Assembly (NCBI GenBank): GCA_025499625.1
Contig: JAFMVD010000024.1
Coordinates: 1 to 64,000 of the forward strand
DNA: 64,000 nucleotides
Direction: 5' to 3'
From: Carboxylicivirga fragile
Lineage (GTDB): Bacteria > Bacteroidota > Bacteroidia > Bacteroidales > Marinilabiliaceae
Numbering within the stretch: position 1 is the stretch's first letter; the number at the start of each line of letters is the position of its first letter. Both the position numbers and the translations under genes were made by a program. The notes beneath the pieces are model-generated. The model did not search any database and was not told the DNA's origin. It saw only the letters and a list, made by a program, of their open reading frames with translations. This document shows, piece by piece, positions 24,631-33,904 of the stretch.

Positions 24631-25763
24631 TGTTTGAAGCACTATCACATTTAGCTTTACAGCAATATTGGTGGATAATTGTCTCTCTTCTGGGAGCTAT
24701 ACTGGTGTTTTTAATGTTTGTACAAGGTGGACAAACATTGCTGTATACAATTGGAAAAACAGATATGGAACGCACCATTTTGGTGAATACACTTGGCCGA
24801 AAATGGGAATTTACTTTTACAACTCTTGTCACATTCGGTGGAGCTTTCTTTGCATCTTTTCCACTGTTTTATAGTACAAGTTTTGGAGGAGCCTATTGGG
24901 TCTGGATGATTATTTTGTTCGCGTTTGTATTGCAAGCAGTGGCTTATGAGTTTCGATCGCGACCAAATAATTTTTTCGGGGCAAAAACCTACGAAGTCTT
25001 TTTAATGCTCAACGGTTTGATTGGGACAGTATTAATCGGAACGGCCGTGGCAACTTTTTTCACTGGCTCAGCTTTCAGTGTGAATGATTTAAATCAATCG
25101 CAGTGGGAACTTTCTTCTCATGGACTTGAAGCAGCGCTAAACTTGCACAACTTATCATTAGGTTTGGCGGTATTCTTCCTGGCAAGATGTCTGGCATTAC
25201 TTTATTTTATGAATAGTGTTCAACACGACGAAATATTAAAGCGAGCAAGAAAGCAATTACTTAACAATGCCATTCCGTTTGTGGTATTTTTTCTCACTTT
25301 CGTAATTTGCTTGATGTTTCGTAATGGTTATGCAGTAAATGCGGAAACCGGATTGGTTACCATGCAGGAGTATAAATACGCGATTAACTTATTCGAGATG
25401 CCCGTGGTATTCATCATGTTTTTAATTGGTGTTGTAGCTGTTTTGTACAGCATCACCATAAGTATATTAAGGGTGCATACCAAAGGAATATGGTGTGCGG
25501 GTGCAGGAACCATTCTGACGGTGTTAAGCTTGTTTCTTTTGGCAGGATTTAATAACACCTCATTCTACCCATCGAGTTTCGATTTACAAAGTTCATTAAC
25601 CATTCAGAATTCGTCTTCGAGTCATTTCACTTTAACTGTGATGAGTTACGTGTCGTTAATGGTACCTTTTGTAATTGCCTACATTTGGTATGTGTGGAAG
25701 TCGATTAATAATAAACCCATCGATGAAGAAGAAATGGGTGAGGAAGATTTACATGTGTATTAA
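24630..25763 (+). CDS. cydB: Cytochrome bd oxidase subunit II
   Basis: The 377-residue membrane subunit pairs with CydA. It has about eight to nine helices and family features such as GGAYWVWMIILFAFVLQAVAYEFRSR near residue 90 (the RSR turn). The C-terminus is acidic. It starts on the last base of the cydA stop codon and is followed 17 bp later by a CydX-like small ORF. Confidence 0.94.
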   Translation: MFEALSHLALQQYWWIIVSLLGAILVFLMFVQGGQTLLYTIGKTDMERTILVNTLGRKWEFTFTTLVTFGGAFFASFPLFYSTSFGGAYWVWMIILFAFVLQAVAYEFRSRPNNFFGAKTYEVFLMLNGLIGTVLIGTAVATFFTGSAFSVNDLNQSQWELSSHGLEAALNLHNLSLGLAVFFLARCLALLYFMNSVQHDEILKRARKQLLNNAIPFVVFFLTFVICLMFRNGYAVNAETGLVTMQEYKYAINLFEMPVVFIMFLIGVVAVLYSITISILRVHTKGIWCAGAGTILTVLSLFLLAGFNNTSFYPSSFDLQSSLTIQNSSSSHFTLTVMSYVSLMVPFVIAYIWYVWKSINNKPIDEEEMGEEDLHVY

Positions 25764-25780
25764 GATAAAAAAAATAGGAT

Positions 25781-25906
25781 ATGAATTACCTACATCAAGT
25801 ATTATGGTATATGGCCTTACCGCTAACTATTGTTGTTAGTTATTATGCTGTAAGGTTAGCCTTAAAGATTTTTCATAAAAAACTTGAGGCGCAGAAGGAT
25901 CAATAA
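25781..25906 (+). CDS. CydX-like 41-residue membrane protein
   Basis: The ORF begins MNYLHQVLWYMALPLTIVVS and has a single membrane helix followed by a basic/acidic tail ending KLEAQKDQ. It lies 17 bp after cydB and just before the terminator, the position of cydX in proteobacteria. CydX-type peptides stabilise the haems of the bd oxidase. Sequence similarity to known CydX is not evident by eye, so the role rests on size, topology and position. Confidence 0.65.
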   Translation: MNYLHQVLWYMALPLTIVVSYYAVRLALKIFHKKLEAQKDQ

Positions 25907-25913
25907 AACTTAT

Positions 25914-25944
25914 ACTCCCGGGGTACAGCCTCGGGAGTTTTTTT
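25914..25944 (+). terminator. Terminator of the cyd operon
   Basis: ACTCCCG at 25914-25920 pairs with CGGGAGT at 25932-25938, followed by a T-run. It lies 7 bp after the small ORF, which supports that ORF being part of the operon. Confidence 0.85.
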
Positions 25945-25952
25945 GTTTAACC

Positions 25953-26771
25953 TTATCTCTTGTTCTTTTTCATTTGTTCATCTTCAAATATTTGAAAATA
26001 CTCCTTTGCATAATTATATAATGGTCCTAAATACCCATCAAAGGGACCCAGATTTTTGAATTTCTTATTAAAAGTAGGATACCTACTTATGGCCAGAATC
26101 ATTGTATTGTAAATTTCATCTTCTGGATATTTATATTTAAGCCAGTTATTTGCAACCGAATCTAATCTTTGCTCAGAAATACTAGAAAGATTGAGAGAAA
26201 ATACGGTGTCTAGATTGATAGTATTATCTTTTGTAAGAAGGTTAATTGTAAAAACAGGTGCTAATTCATACTTCCCTTTTTTTCCTATTGGTAACTCTAG
26301 GCATCTTGATATTTTTAATTGTCCATTTTCATGCGTGATTTTATCTATGTGATATTCATAGCTTTGTAGTATTCTGGTTGCCGAATTGCATTCAAATATT
26401 TCAAAACCTCTAAAATAAACTGAACTATCTGGATACTTATAGCCAGACACAATGGTGTCAATTATTTCATTAGCTGAATAACCACAAACAATAAATCTAA
26501 AATTTTGCTTATGGACTTCTATTATCGGCTCTCCTGGTGACGAAAAGAAGCTCTCAATACATTTACAGTTGATTTTTAACGAATCGAGATTTGGTTCATA
26601 TTCTTCTAAAGAATCATCTCTGGAGGAGCTATATTCAGTAAGGCCTTCAAAAACAATCCCTTTCGTTTCGTTTAGAGTTTCATGAATTGATTTTTTAGTA
26701 TTCTTTTGGTTTGGAAGGCTGCAGCTTGAAATAACTATTGTCAATAGTATAACAGTATAAATAAATTTCAT
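25953..26771 (-). CDS. Hypothetical lipoprotein
   Basis: The 272-residue protein begins with a lipoprotein signal (YTVILLTIVISSCSLPN, lipid Cys near residue 17). The mature part is polar, with no motif I recognise. It lies 15 bp after the signalling protein at 26787 on the same strand and may be the last gene of that operon. It has lower codon regularity than its neighbours but a clean single frame. Confidence 0.7.
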   Translation of the reverse strand: MKFIYTVILLTIVISSCSLPNQKNTKKSIHETLNETKGIVFEGLTEYSSSRDDSLEEYEPNLDSLKINCKCIESFFSSPGEPIIEVHKQNFRFIVCGYSANEIIDTIVSGYKYPDSSVYFRGFEIFECNSATRILQSYEYHIDKITHENGQLKISRCLELPIGKKGKYELAPVFTINLLTKDNTINLDTVFSLNLSSISEQRLDSVANNWLKYKYPEDEIYNTMILAISRYPTFNKKFKNLGPFDGYLGPLYNYAKEYFQIFEDEQMKKNKR

Positions 26772-26786
26772 TTATGGATATTTTAA

Positions 26787-29246
26787 TTAACTCAAATGTT
26801 TAAACGTCAAACTCAATTGTGCTTGCAACTCCATAATTTCCTTATGCGATTTTTTTAGCGTGTTTTGTTCAATATGCGATAGCACCTTGAAATTAACAGT
26901 ATTCTCTGGAGCTTCATTGTTCAGCACGGCTTGTGATTGTAGTTTCAAACGAAGTTGCATCAGATAGTTATAAATCTGTTTGAGCTCATTTTTATGTTCA
27001 AGTGAGAATTCCTTTTGTTCAAAGAGTAACTCTATTCGTTCGATTGTATTGCTTGCTTGTAATTGATGAACCAGACCATAAATACGGACGTATCCAATTA
27101 AAGGCAATAGCACCTTTTTTAAATTAAAAGCTTCGGCATCGGCTGTGACTTTATATTTGATTATGGAGTTAGCCATGTGGTAAAAGAATAGGCCATTATC
27201 TTTTACAATGTCATTTATGTGTTCGCGTAATTCGTTAATTAATTTACCTTCACCGTAAATACATCTAAAATCAAAAAAAGTACTGCTGTCCAAAACACTT
27301 TGAGGGTCTGGGGAATTAATCCACTTTGAGAAATAATCTTTCCAAGTAGAAATCGATTGACACCATTTTTTATTACTCGCCATAATCTCACCAATGCAAT
27401 AGTTATAACCAATGGTATGCAGGTGTTTATTAATGGACTTTGCTAGATGGTGAAAATACACTTGATCTTGTTCTGTTGCCGAATTCGATAGCACTATGGC
27501 ATTATCTTGATCGGTTTTGAGTGTTTGTTCCATGCGACCTTCGCTGCCAAGTGCCATAAAGGCAAAATCACATGGAGGAGTTCCATGCTCTTCAATGGCC
27601 AAATCAATTACACGAATAGAAATAGCATCGGCTACCGATGTGATTATGCGGGTTGTATTTTGGGCATTATCACTATTTACAATAATAGCATTAATGAGCA
27701 CCGGAACATGATTGTAAATCTGTTTAAGCTCATCAATATGTTGGCTGTTTTCGATTTCTTGAATTATATAACTTAATGAGTTTCGCTGTACTTCTAACGC
27801 TTCCTGATTACCGATTACGCCTACTACATTATTCTGGGTGTTTTTCACCAAGAGGTGCGAAATGCCTTCTTGACGGAACAGGAGAACTGCTTCGTACAAA
27901 AGGGCATTTTCAGAAATTTGTGCAACCGGGGCACTCATTATATTAACAACCTTACTTTCGAGACTAATTTCTTTGGCCAGAACACGCTTTTTCAAATCCG
28001 TATCGTTAACAACACCAATAATGGTTTGTGCTTGCTTTACGAATATAACTTTCTGATTTTTTAAAGTCATCAGTGTGGCAACCTCCTTAATAGAGGTATC
28101 TATTTCACATGTTAAAGCCGATTTTACAAACGACTTAATTGGTTGATTCATTAATAACAATGAAGTTTGCAGTTCCTGCGAAAGCTGTTTGGTGCTTGTT
28201 TCCAGCTGTTTTTTACGGCTCACATCTTTGGCTACTACAATAAACGCCTCTTGATTGGAGTATATGATTCGTGATATGGAAATAACAATCGGTCGGCTTG
28301 CTTTACCATTGCAAATCAGTTCGGTTTCGGCAGAAACACTCTTTTTAGGATCAGAAAATAAAGAAAGAACCTGATCCCATTTGATGGTAAAAAGATCGTT
28401 GAACGACGCTCCTGTTAGTTCTCTGGATGGACAGTCTATCATCGTGGCAAACTTTAGGTTATTAAAGGCCACTCGATTATCCACAAACATCAAAGTGCCT
28501 TCAGTGGAGGCATCAACTAGTGTTTTATATTTTTGCTTCGATTGTATCAGTTTTTGCTCTGCTGCTTTTCGTTTGTTTTCAATATTAAGGCTTTGTCGGA
28601 TGATGTATATTAGGGCAATGATGATGATAGCGACAATGATCGATGATATTTTTAAGAGGCGATTTTTTAATGCGGCTATTTCTTGTTCCACATCTTCAAG
28701 GTAGATGCCTGTTCCGATTAGCCATCCCCAATCATCAAAACCTTTAACAAAGGATAATTTTGGCACAACTCGGGAGGTATCATCTTTCCATTGCCAATAG
28801 TAATCGATAAACCCTTCATTATCTTCTTTTACCAATTTTACGGCATCCACAAATAATTTCTTCTCGTGCGAATCCTTAAAATCTTCCAGGTTAGTATTAT
28901 TGAGCTCAAGTAGATACGGGTGCATAATCATTTTCGGAGAATAGTCAATCAGCCAGAAATAATCCTTGCGTTCCACGCCATACCGCATTTGTTCTATTTG
29001 ATCCGCTGCTACTTTTTGCGCTTGTTCAAGACTTAATTCACCCCTTACATATTCCAGATGATGTTCTTCCAATATGCTCCATGCCGTATTGGTTAATTCG
29101 CGAATCATCTCTTTTTTTCGATCCATCATATTTTTCTCAAAGTGAGGGATGATTATCGCAAAGAAGGAAATAATAAAAAGCACAATAGCTAATATGGATG
29201 GTGCCACTATGCTAATGAAGAATTTATTGAGGTTTTTTTCAGACAT
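26787..29246 (-). CDS. Cache-PAS-CBS-DUF294 signalling protein
   Basis: The 819-residue protein has an N-terminal membrane helix (about 8-30), a periplasmic Cache domain (about 35-195, ending WGWLIGTGIYLEDVE), a second helix (about 198-215), a PAS domain (about 235-345), two CBS repeats (about 370-480), a DUF294 nucleotidyltransferase-like domain (about 520-640) with ALGSEGRMEQTLKTDQDNA, and DUF294_C to the end. CBS-DUF294 proteins are commonly found next to solute symporters, as here. It may sense an external ligand and control uptake by an unknown nucleotidylation reaction. The DxD-type residues (TDQDN) are kept. An enzymatic activity is not proven for the family. Confidence 0.82.
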   Translation of the reverse strand: MSEKNLNKFFISIVAPSILAIVLFIISFFAIIIPHFEKNMMDRKKEMIRELTNTAWSILEEHHLEYVRGELSLEQAQKVAADQIEQMRYGVERKDYFWLIDYSPKMIMHPYLLELNNTNLEDFKDSHEKKLFVDAVKLVKEDNEGFIDYYWQWKDDTSRVVPKLSFVKGFDDWGWLIGTGIYLEDVEQEIAALKNRLLKISSIIVAIIIIALIYIIRQSLNIENKRKAAEQKLIQSKQKYKTLVDASTEGTLMFVDNRVAFNNLKFATMIDCPSRELTGASFNDLFTIKWDQVLSLFSDPKKSVSAETELICNGKASRPIVISISRIIYSNQEAFIVVAKDVSRKKQLETSTKQLSQELQTSLLLMNQPIKSFVKSALTCEIDTSIKEVATLMTLKNQKVIFVKQAQTIIGVVNDTDLKKRVLAKEISLESKVVNIMSAPVAQISENALLYEAVLLFRQEGISHLLVKNTQNNVVGVIGNQEALEVQRNSLSYIIQEIENSQHIDELKQIYNHVPVLINAIIVNSDNAQNTTRIITSVADAISIRVIDLAIEEHGTPPCDFAFMALGSEGRMEQTLKTDQDNAIVLSNSATEQDQVYFHHLAKSINKHLHTIGYNYCIGEIMASNKKWCQSISTWKDYFSKWINSPDPQSVLDSSTFFDFRCIYGEGKLINELREHINDIVKDNGLFFYHMANSIIKYKVTADAEAFNLKKVLLPLIGYVRIYGLVHQLQASNTIERIELLFEQKEFSLEHKNELKQIYNYLMQLRLKLQSQAVLNNEAPENTVNFKVLSHIEQNTLKKSHKEIMELQAQLSLTFKHLS

Positions 29247-29260
29247 AATGAGGCTATAAA

Positions 29261-30007
29261 TCAGATGCGCTTGGTTTGAACGATATTGGTTTCTGTATCA
29301 TAAATGCAAAACCCTTTACCTAAGCGACTACCGGCAATAGGCGGAACCAATATGCAATCGTTTTTTTGCGCGTTGTATTTTTTATTAAATCGTTTTCCTA
29401 TAATTGAATGATCATTGGCCACATATAGACCAGAGAAATGAAAATGCCCGGCGAAGGCTATTTCACAATCGTGATCCTTCATAAATTGTTTGTGTTGACC
29501 AAATTCATCTATTTCTGTCAAAAATATCTTCATCGACCCACTTAGGTTTGGATAGATAAAATGTGAAAGAAAAATATTAATCTCCTTCGTTTTTATAATA
29601 TGGTATTCAGGAAGCGATTTAAGGAAGGCAACGTCATTTTTTGTGTAAAGAGGATCCAGTTCATCATGATCGTAAAGCCATATTTTCCCTTGCGCTTTTT
29701 CCGCTCTTGCGTGGTAATCCATATCGTACCAATTGTCCGGAAAATTAAAAGAGCTTTTCACCGATGGCGTTCGCTGAGCAGCATGTAGGTCGTGATTGCC
29801 CGCAATAATGATGCTGCAATTTTCTCTTACCAAGCGCAGACATTCATGCGCATCTCTGGTATCGAAATAATGATAATGAGGTACACTAAAACCGGATATA
29901 TCGCCAAGACAGATAATTTCATCGCAATTGAGCTTTTCAATTTTCTTGAGTGCTCGCTTTAGATGCACAATGTCTTCATGTATATCGGTTAGTATGGCGT
30001 ATCTCAT
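29261..30007 (-). CDS. Metallophosphoesterase
   Basis: The 248-residue protein has the calcineurin-like set in order: DIHED (D-x-H) near residue 8, CLGDISGF near 35, IIAGNHDLHA near 72, a His in IFLSHFIYP near 146 and FAGHFHFSG near 187. It needs two metal ions. The substrate (cyclic nucleotide, dinucleotide or protein phosphate) is unknown. Its position between the DUF294 sensor and the symporter genes suggests a shared pathway, which is inference. Confidence 0.85.
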   Translation of the reverse strand: MRYAILTDIHEDIVHLKRALKKIEKLNCDEIICLGDISGFSVPHYHYFDTRDAHECLRLVRENCSIIIAGNHDLHAAQRTPSVKSSFNFPDNWYDMDYHARAEKAQGKIWLYDHDELDPLYTKNDVAFLKSLPEYHIIKTKEINIFLSHFIYPNLSGSMKIFLTEIDEFGQHKQFMKDHDCEIAFAGHFHFSGLYVANDHSIIGKRFNKKYNAQKNDCILVPPIAGSRLGKGFCIYDTETNIVQTKRI

Positions 30008-30105
30008 TAAAATTAGCTTGTTTACTTCTTAAGTGCCTTGTACCTAAAGATAGTAGAATATTTTCTTTCCACATCGATGAAAGGAATGTAAATGATGTGT
30101 TGATC

Positions 30106-30885
30106 TTATTTGTCCTTGGGCGGAGGTAGAATCTTCTCGATGAAGTTTCTTTTCTTTTGAGGCTGACCCAATAGCGCATTTAAACTGTTTTCAGCTGCAA
30201 GGTTTCGATCCCAAAGATCCATGGCTTTTTTGTAGTATTCTATCGCCAATTCATAATTCTCGCGATGGCGCATCACAATGCCCAAGTTGGTATAAGCAAC
30301 TGACAAGCGGCGAGGTGTTTCCAATTGGGCTTCTTTAATTTCATTAATGCGACTTGATGTAAATCGCTTTAATTCTTTGTCAGAATAACTCGTAAGTCCG
30401 TTGAGGAAATTAGTTGTAAGTAGCATATGTATTTCCTCTTCGTCTTTCTCAGAGTATATGTTTAACCAATCTTCATAGGTTTGGATGCTTTTCAAAGCTG
30501 CTATTTTACTCAAGCTAAGTAGTGTGTCTTTTGATAAAATAGAAATGCCATCGAGACTTAAACAATTGTCTTCATGAAAAATTGCCATTGCAAGGTAGGC
30601 GGCTGATCGGTTGTTGTGTAATACACCTATTTCGTAAGAGCGTTGGTAATGCTCTACAGATTGGTAAATAAATTCTACCGAATCCAAGAGTAGAAAGATG
30701 GCTTTGAAATTATTGCTTTCGGCATAACTATCATATTTGCCATATAATTCGCGGGCTTCAATAATACGTGGGTCGTTTGATTTATTTACATGATTGTAAT
30801 AAAGCTTGGCAATGGCGAAACCAATGATAACAATAGAACCTAGGATGACAATGAGAGATTTCTTGGAATTATTTATGTTCGGCAT
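30106..30885 (-). CDS. Membrane-anchored TPR-containing protein
   Basis: The 259-residue protein has an N-terminal membrane anchor (about 9-28) and a helical body. One clear TPR unit is near residue 200: AYTNLGIVMRHRENYELAIEYYKKAM. The mature part is likely periplasmic. The function is unknown. It precedes the metallophosphatase gene on the same strand; an ORF overlapping both in another frame is a shadow. Confidence 0.7.
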   Translation of the reverse strand: MPNINNSKKSLIVILGSIVIIGFAIAKLYYNHVNKSNDPRIIEARELYGKYDSYAESNNFKAIFLLLDSVEFIYQSVEHYQRSYEIGVLHNNRSAAYLAMAIFHEDNCLSLDGISILSKDTLLSLSKIAALKSIQTYEDWLNIYSEKDEEEIHMLLTTNFLNGLTSYSDKELKRFTSSRINEIKEAQLETPRRLSVAYTNLGIVMRHRENYELAIEYYKKAMDLWDRNLAAENSLNALLGQPQKKRNFIEKILPPPKDK

Positions 30886-30953
30886 GGATAGTATTTGTTT
30901 GTGAGCTTAAGAGAATATGAGAAAAGGATTGATGAATTATTCTATTCTCTTTT

Positions 30954-31013
30954 ACCCCTCCAAACCTCCCCTAGAGGGGAGGCTATGTCCCCTTTAGAAG
31001 GGGTTTTAGGGGT
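30954..31013. repeat. Cloverleaf-like palindromic repeat
   Basis: Outer arms ACCCCT (30954) and AGGGGT (31008) enclose two hairpins: an 18-bp palindrome CCTCCCCTAGAGGGGAGG at 30965-30982 and CCCCTT/AAGGGG at 30989-31003. Together they form a three-way-junction shape. It looks like a dispersed, MITE- or REP-like element between two minus-strand genes. Confidence 0.7.
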
Positions 31014-31084
31014 GAAATTATTGGATATAGAAAATTGGAAAGGTATCCAGTAAAGATTCTTTATATGAATACCTTTCTAATATT

Positions 31085-32755
31085 TTAACTGTGTACTTTT
31101 TCTATTAAGAATTTACGAATCTCCTCAGGAGTTTCAGGTGTTAATTTCGAAACAATGATGTTAGCTAAAATCGCTAAAGGAGCACCAATCCATGCGAAAT
31201 ACCAAGCTTCCAGATAGTAGCTGATGAATTCATGGAAAGGTAAAACTACACCTTGTTTTCCTGCGACAAAGTAGGTGATTGATATGATGGAAATTAAACC
31301 ACCAACAATTAATCCAGCAATAGCACCTTGGCGGTTCGATCCACTCCACCAAATTCCTAGAAGGAAAAGAGGGAAGATTGTACAACCGGCCAAAGAAAAG
31401 GCTACGGCTACTAACTGACCTATTAAACCTAATTCTAACATTGCAATCATAGTAACGATAATTGCCATAGAGATAGTTCCAATACGAGCCATCAATAGCT
31501 GTTTCTTCGGAGAAGAGTTAGGATTAATTACTTTCACATATAAATCGTGAGAGAAGGCGGATGCTCCAGCAACTAGTAATCCCGATACGGTCGAGAATGC
31601 GGCAGATACACCACCAGCAGCCAATAAACCAACAATCAGTGGGTGAATTCCACCTAATTGTGCTGTATAAACAACAATGGCATCTTTCGAAAGCTTACCT
31701 ACTTCAGGGTTGGCAGATAAAATCTTACCAAATGCTGAATAAACGGGTGCACTCCAATATAGAATACAGATAAAGAATAAGCCCCATACTACTGACCAAC
31801 GGGCATCACTTGCCTTAGGTACCACATAAAAACGTTGAATAACGTGTGGTAGACCTGCAGTCCCAATCATTAATGAAAAAGCAATGGCCATCCATTGGAA
31901 GTAAGTTTTACCAGTTGCAGGATCCCATGGCATGGAAAACTCAGGTGAAGCAGCAATGGCATAATCATGCCCTACGGCATTAACCAATTGCGATATCTCA
32001 GCAGATGGTATACCATTGGTGATATCTGTTACTACCGATCCATAACCTATCTGCGGTAAAATCCAGAAGTAGTCAAACTTAAACGTAAGAATGAATAATG
32101 GAATCAGGAATGAGATGATAATAATAATGTATTGGATTTGCATGTTTTTAGTTACCCCAAGCATACCCGATATTAAGGTATAGGTCAGTACCACTGAACC
32201 ACCAATCATGACAGCCCACATATATTCGAGACCTAATATCCATTTAAACATTAAGCCGATACCTGCGAACTGACCAACACAGTACGAAATAGATATTAAG
32301 ATGGCAATGATAGCACCTGTTGCACGCAAACCTTGTGAGTAATAACGGTCGCCAATAAAATCGGCAGCTGTGTATTTTCCATATTTGCGAATTTGGCCAG
32401 CCATTAGTATTAGCAATAATACATAACCTCCAGTCCATCCTACAACGTAGGCCAGTCCGTGATAACCCGATCCATACATAAGAGCAGCCATTCCAAGAAA
32501 CGAAGCAGCACTCATCCAGTTTGAAGCAATAGCCATACCCGATCCGGTACGCGAAATGCTACGACCTGCAGCATAATAATCGTTGGTGTCTTTCGCTCTG
32601 AAAAGAATACCTACCATTACAAACACACAAAGGATGCTTATAAGTATAATGGCAGGACCTGTTTTAAATCCCCCTTCGAGTTCAGTTGCCGCATTGGCCG
32701 CAGACATAAGGGCTGGCAACGATAAAGTAAAAAGTGATAATATTATTTTTTTCAT
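31085..32755 (-). CDS. Sodium:solute symporter (SSS family, acetate/monocarboxylate-type)
   Basis: The 556-residue protein has about 13-14 membrane segments. The RDTNDYYAAGRSISRTGSGMAIASNWMSAASFLG region (cited blocks: YYAAGRS and NWMSAASFLG) and GLLVAGASAFSHDLY are typical for the ActP-like branch whose members pair with a DUF4212 subunit. It probably imports acetate, propionate or similar acids with sodium. It lies 15 bp after the DUF4212-type gene, so the pair is co-transcribed. The acs gene is 19 kb away. Confidence 0.9.
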   Translation of the reverse strand: MKKIILSLFTLSLPALMSAANAATELEGGFKTGPAIILISILCVFVMVGILFRAKDTNDYYAAGRSISRTGSGMAIASNWMSAASFLGMAALMYGSGYHGLAYVVGWTGGYVLLLILMAGQIRKYGKYTAADFIGDRYYSQGLRATGAIIAILISISYCVGQFAGIGLMFKWILGLEYMWAVMIGGSVVLTYTLISGMLGVTKNMQIQYIIIIISFLIPLFILTFKFDYFWILPQIGYGSVVTDITNGIPSAEISQLVNAVGHDYAIAASPEFSMPWDPATGKTYFQWMAIAFSLMIGTAGLPHVIQRFYVVPKASDARWSVVWGLFFICILYWSAPVYSAFGKILSANPEVGKLSKDAIVVYTAQLGGIHPLIVGLLAAGGVSAAFSTVSGLLVAGASAFSHDLYVKVINPNSSPKKQLLMARIGTISMAIIVTMIAMLELGLIGQLVAVAFSLAGCTIFPLFLLGIWWSGSNRQGAIAGLIVGGLISIISITYFVAGKQGVVLPFHEFISYYLEAWYFAWIGAPLAILANIIVSKLTPETPEEIRKFLIEKVHS

Positions 32756-32770
32756 AATGATTCGAGTTGA

Positions 32771-33514
32771 TTATTCAGCAATTCCCATTTTTTTATTGTA
32801 TTGGTCTACTCTTAAGCAATATGCCCAGCATAGGCCAATAAAGAGAATTAATAGAAAAACTGCAGAGTAGAAATAATGAAATGGGAATCCTAAAAATGTC
32901 GTGTCAGTTAAAAACGAACGATTATGTATGGTATATAAAGGCATACATGTTTCAATTATTTCCATGTTTTCAGCTGTTATAGCTTCAATGCTCGAAGATC
33001 TTAATTCTAATGGAAGAATCTTTGCCAAAACCTCTGTTGGTTGAAGACCAAGAATTGATGTGGCCAATCCGCCAAGTTTTCGTTTAGCACTGAGGTAATC
33101 GGCGTCGGTAACCGCATTGGCTTCAGATTCGGCTTTTTCGAAATCAAGAAGTGCACTCGTTAACGCTACTTGTTGAGCCGAATCGGCCAATTGAAATGTG
33201 GCCCAGGTAATACCGTTATCAAGAGCGGCTCTGTGCTCGGTTGAAATAAAAACCTTGCCTGCAACGTGAAGTGCTGAATTTGCAAAAGTTGTAAGGCTAG
33301 AAGCATCTGCATTGCCTTCTTTTACATCATTCCAAACCTCATTAAATGCGATTAGTTGTGGTTCTGGTACTGGTTTCTCAATGACTCTCAATAAAATATG
33401 AAAGCCAAAGATGGCGATTGCCCAAATACCAATTAACCACAGCACCATGTTTCTGTTATGTTTAGCCCTTTCTGTTGTTGGCCTAAAAAAACTGATGTGA
33501 TAGTCTTTGTTCAT
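32771..33514 (-). CDS. DUF4212-like symporter small subunit with a large insertion
   Basis: The 247-residue protein starts and ends like a DUF4212 symporter partner: a first helix at about 23-42 (MVLWLIGIWAIAIFGFHILL) and a second at about 210-232, closing with LRVDQYNKKMGIAE. DUF4212 proteins are normally about 80-100 residues with the two helices close together. Here about 160 mostly helical residues lie between them, probably outside the membrane. It may give the complex a sensor or regulatory domain. The pairing with the SSS gene is secure by position; the insertion is the unusual part. Confidence 0.75.
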   Translation of the reverse strand: MNKDYHISFFRPTTERAKHNRNMVLWLIGIWAIAIFGFHILLRVIEKPVPEPQLIAFNEVWNDVKEGNADASSLTTFANSALHVAGKVFISTEHRAALDNGITWATFQLADSAQQVALTSALLDFEKAESEANAVTDADYLSAKRKLGGLATSILGLQPTEVLAKILPLELRSSSIEAITAENMEIIETCMPLYTIHNRSFLTDTTFLGFPFHYFYSAVFLLILFIGLCWAYCLRVDQYNKKMGIAE

Positions 33515-33789
33515 GTTTGTAAATTTTGGATTTTAGTAACTGATAGTGACTAAAATAGCTGATTTGAATCAGAAAAAAGACAAAATTTAAGCATATACGA
33601 TTCCGAATATATGTAGATAAGTCGAAGAAATGCTATGCTATTGACTTACAGTGAGTGTTGTGTTTGGCTTAGATTTGACAGAAAGTGACCAATTTCTTTG
33701 AATGGGGTGAAAAACTAAGAAAGAAGGGGGTGCATAATAGGGCTTAAGATCTTGAATATAAATCAAATTGGTTTAAAAGGTCTAAATTT

Positions 33790-33837
33790 AAAGGATGGCA
33801 TCTTTGGTCCAATGTTTAAATTAAGATGCCATCCTTT
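33790..33837. repeat. 15-bp perfect hairpin of the GGATG..ATCTT group
   Basis: AAAGGATGGCATCTT at 33790-33804 and its exact complement at 33823-33837 enclose an 18-base loop. There is no T-run next to it. It shares its core with hairpins at 5718, 21726 and 41940. Confidence 0.75.
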
Positions 33838-33847
33838 GGTTAAGTGC

Positions 33848-33880
33848 AAAAAAAAAGGATCGCCTCGAAAAGCGATCCTT
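33848..33880 (-). terminator. Terminator of porin-like gene
   Basis: AAGGATCGC pairs with GCGATCCTT around an 8-base loop. On the minus strand it is followed by a run of nine T, 25 bp after the gene's stop codon. Confidence 0.85.
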
Positions 33881-33904
33881 GAATATTATAGAGTTTGCTA
33901 CTCT

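Larger units (their letters stand above)
33515..33904. other. Intergenic region between porin-like gene and symporter operon
   Basis: The 390-bp gap should carry the minus-strand promoter of the symporter operon, though I found no clean consensus. It also contains a 15-bp-stem hairpin (33790-33837) and the terminator of the porin-like gene. An ORF of 109 codons on the plus strand runs into the porin gene and looks like a shadow. Confidence 0.4.

Noticed and set aside
28381-28704. 107-codon ORF opposite the DUF294 protein
   Set aside because: It mirrors the coding frame of a well-supported protein.
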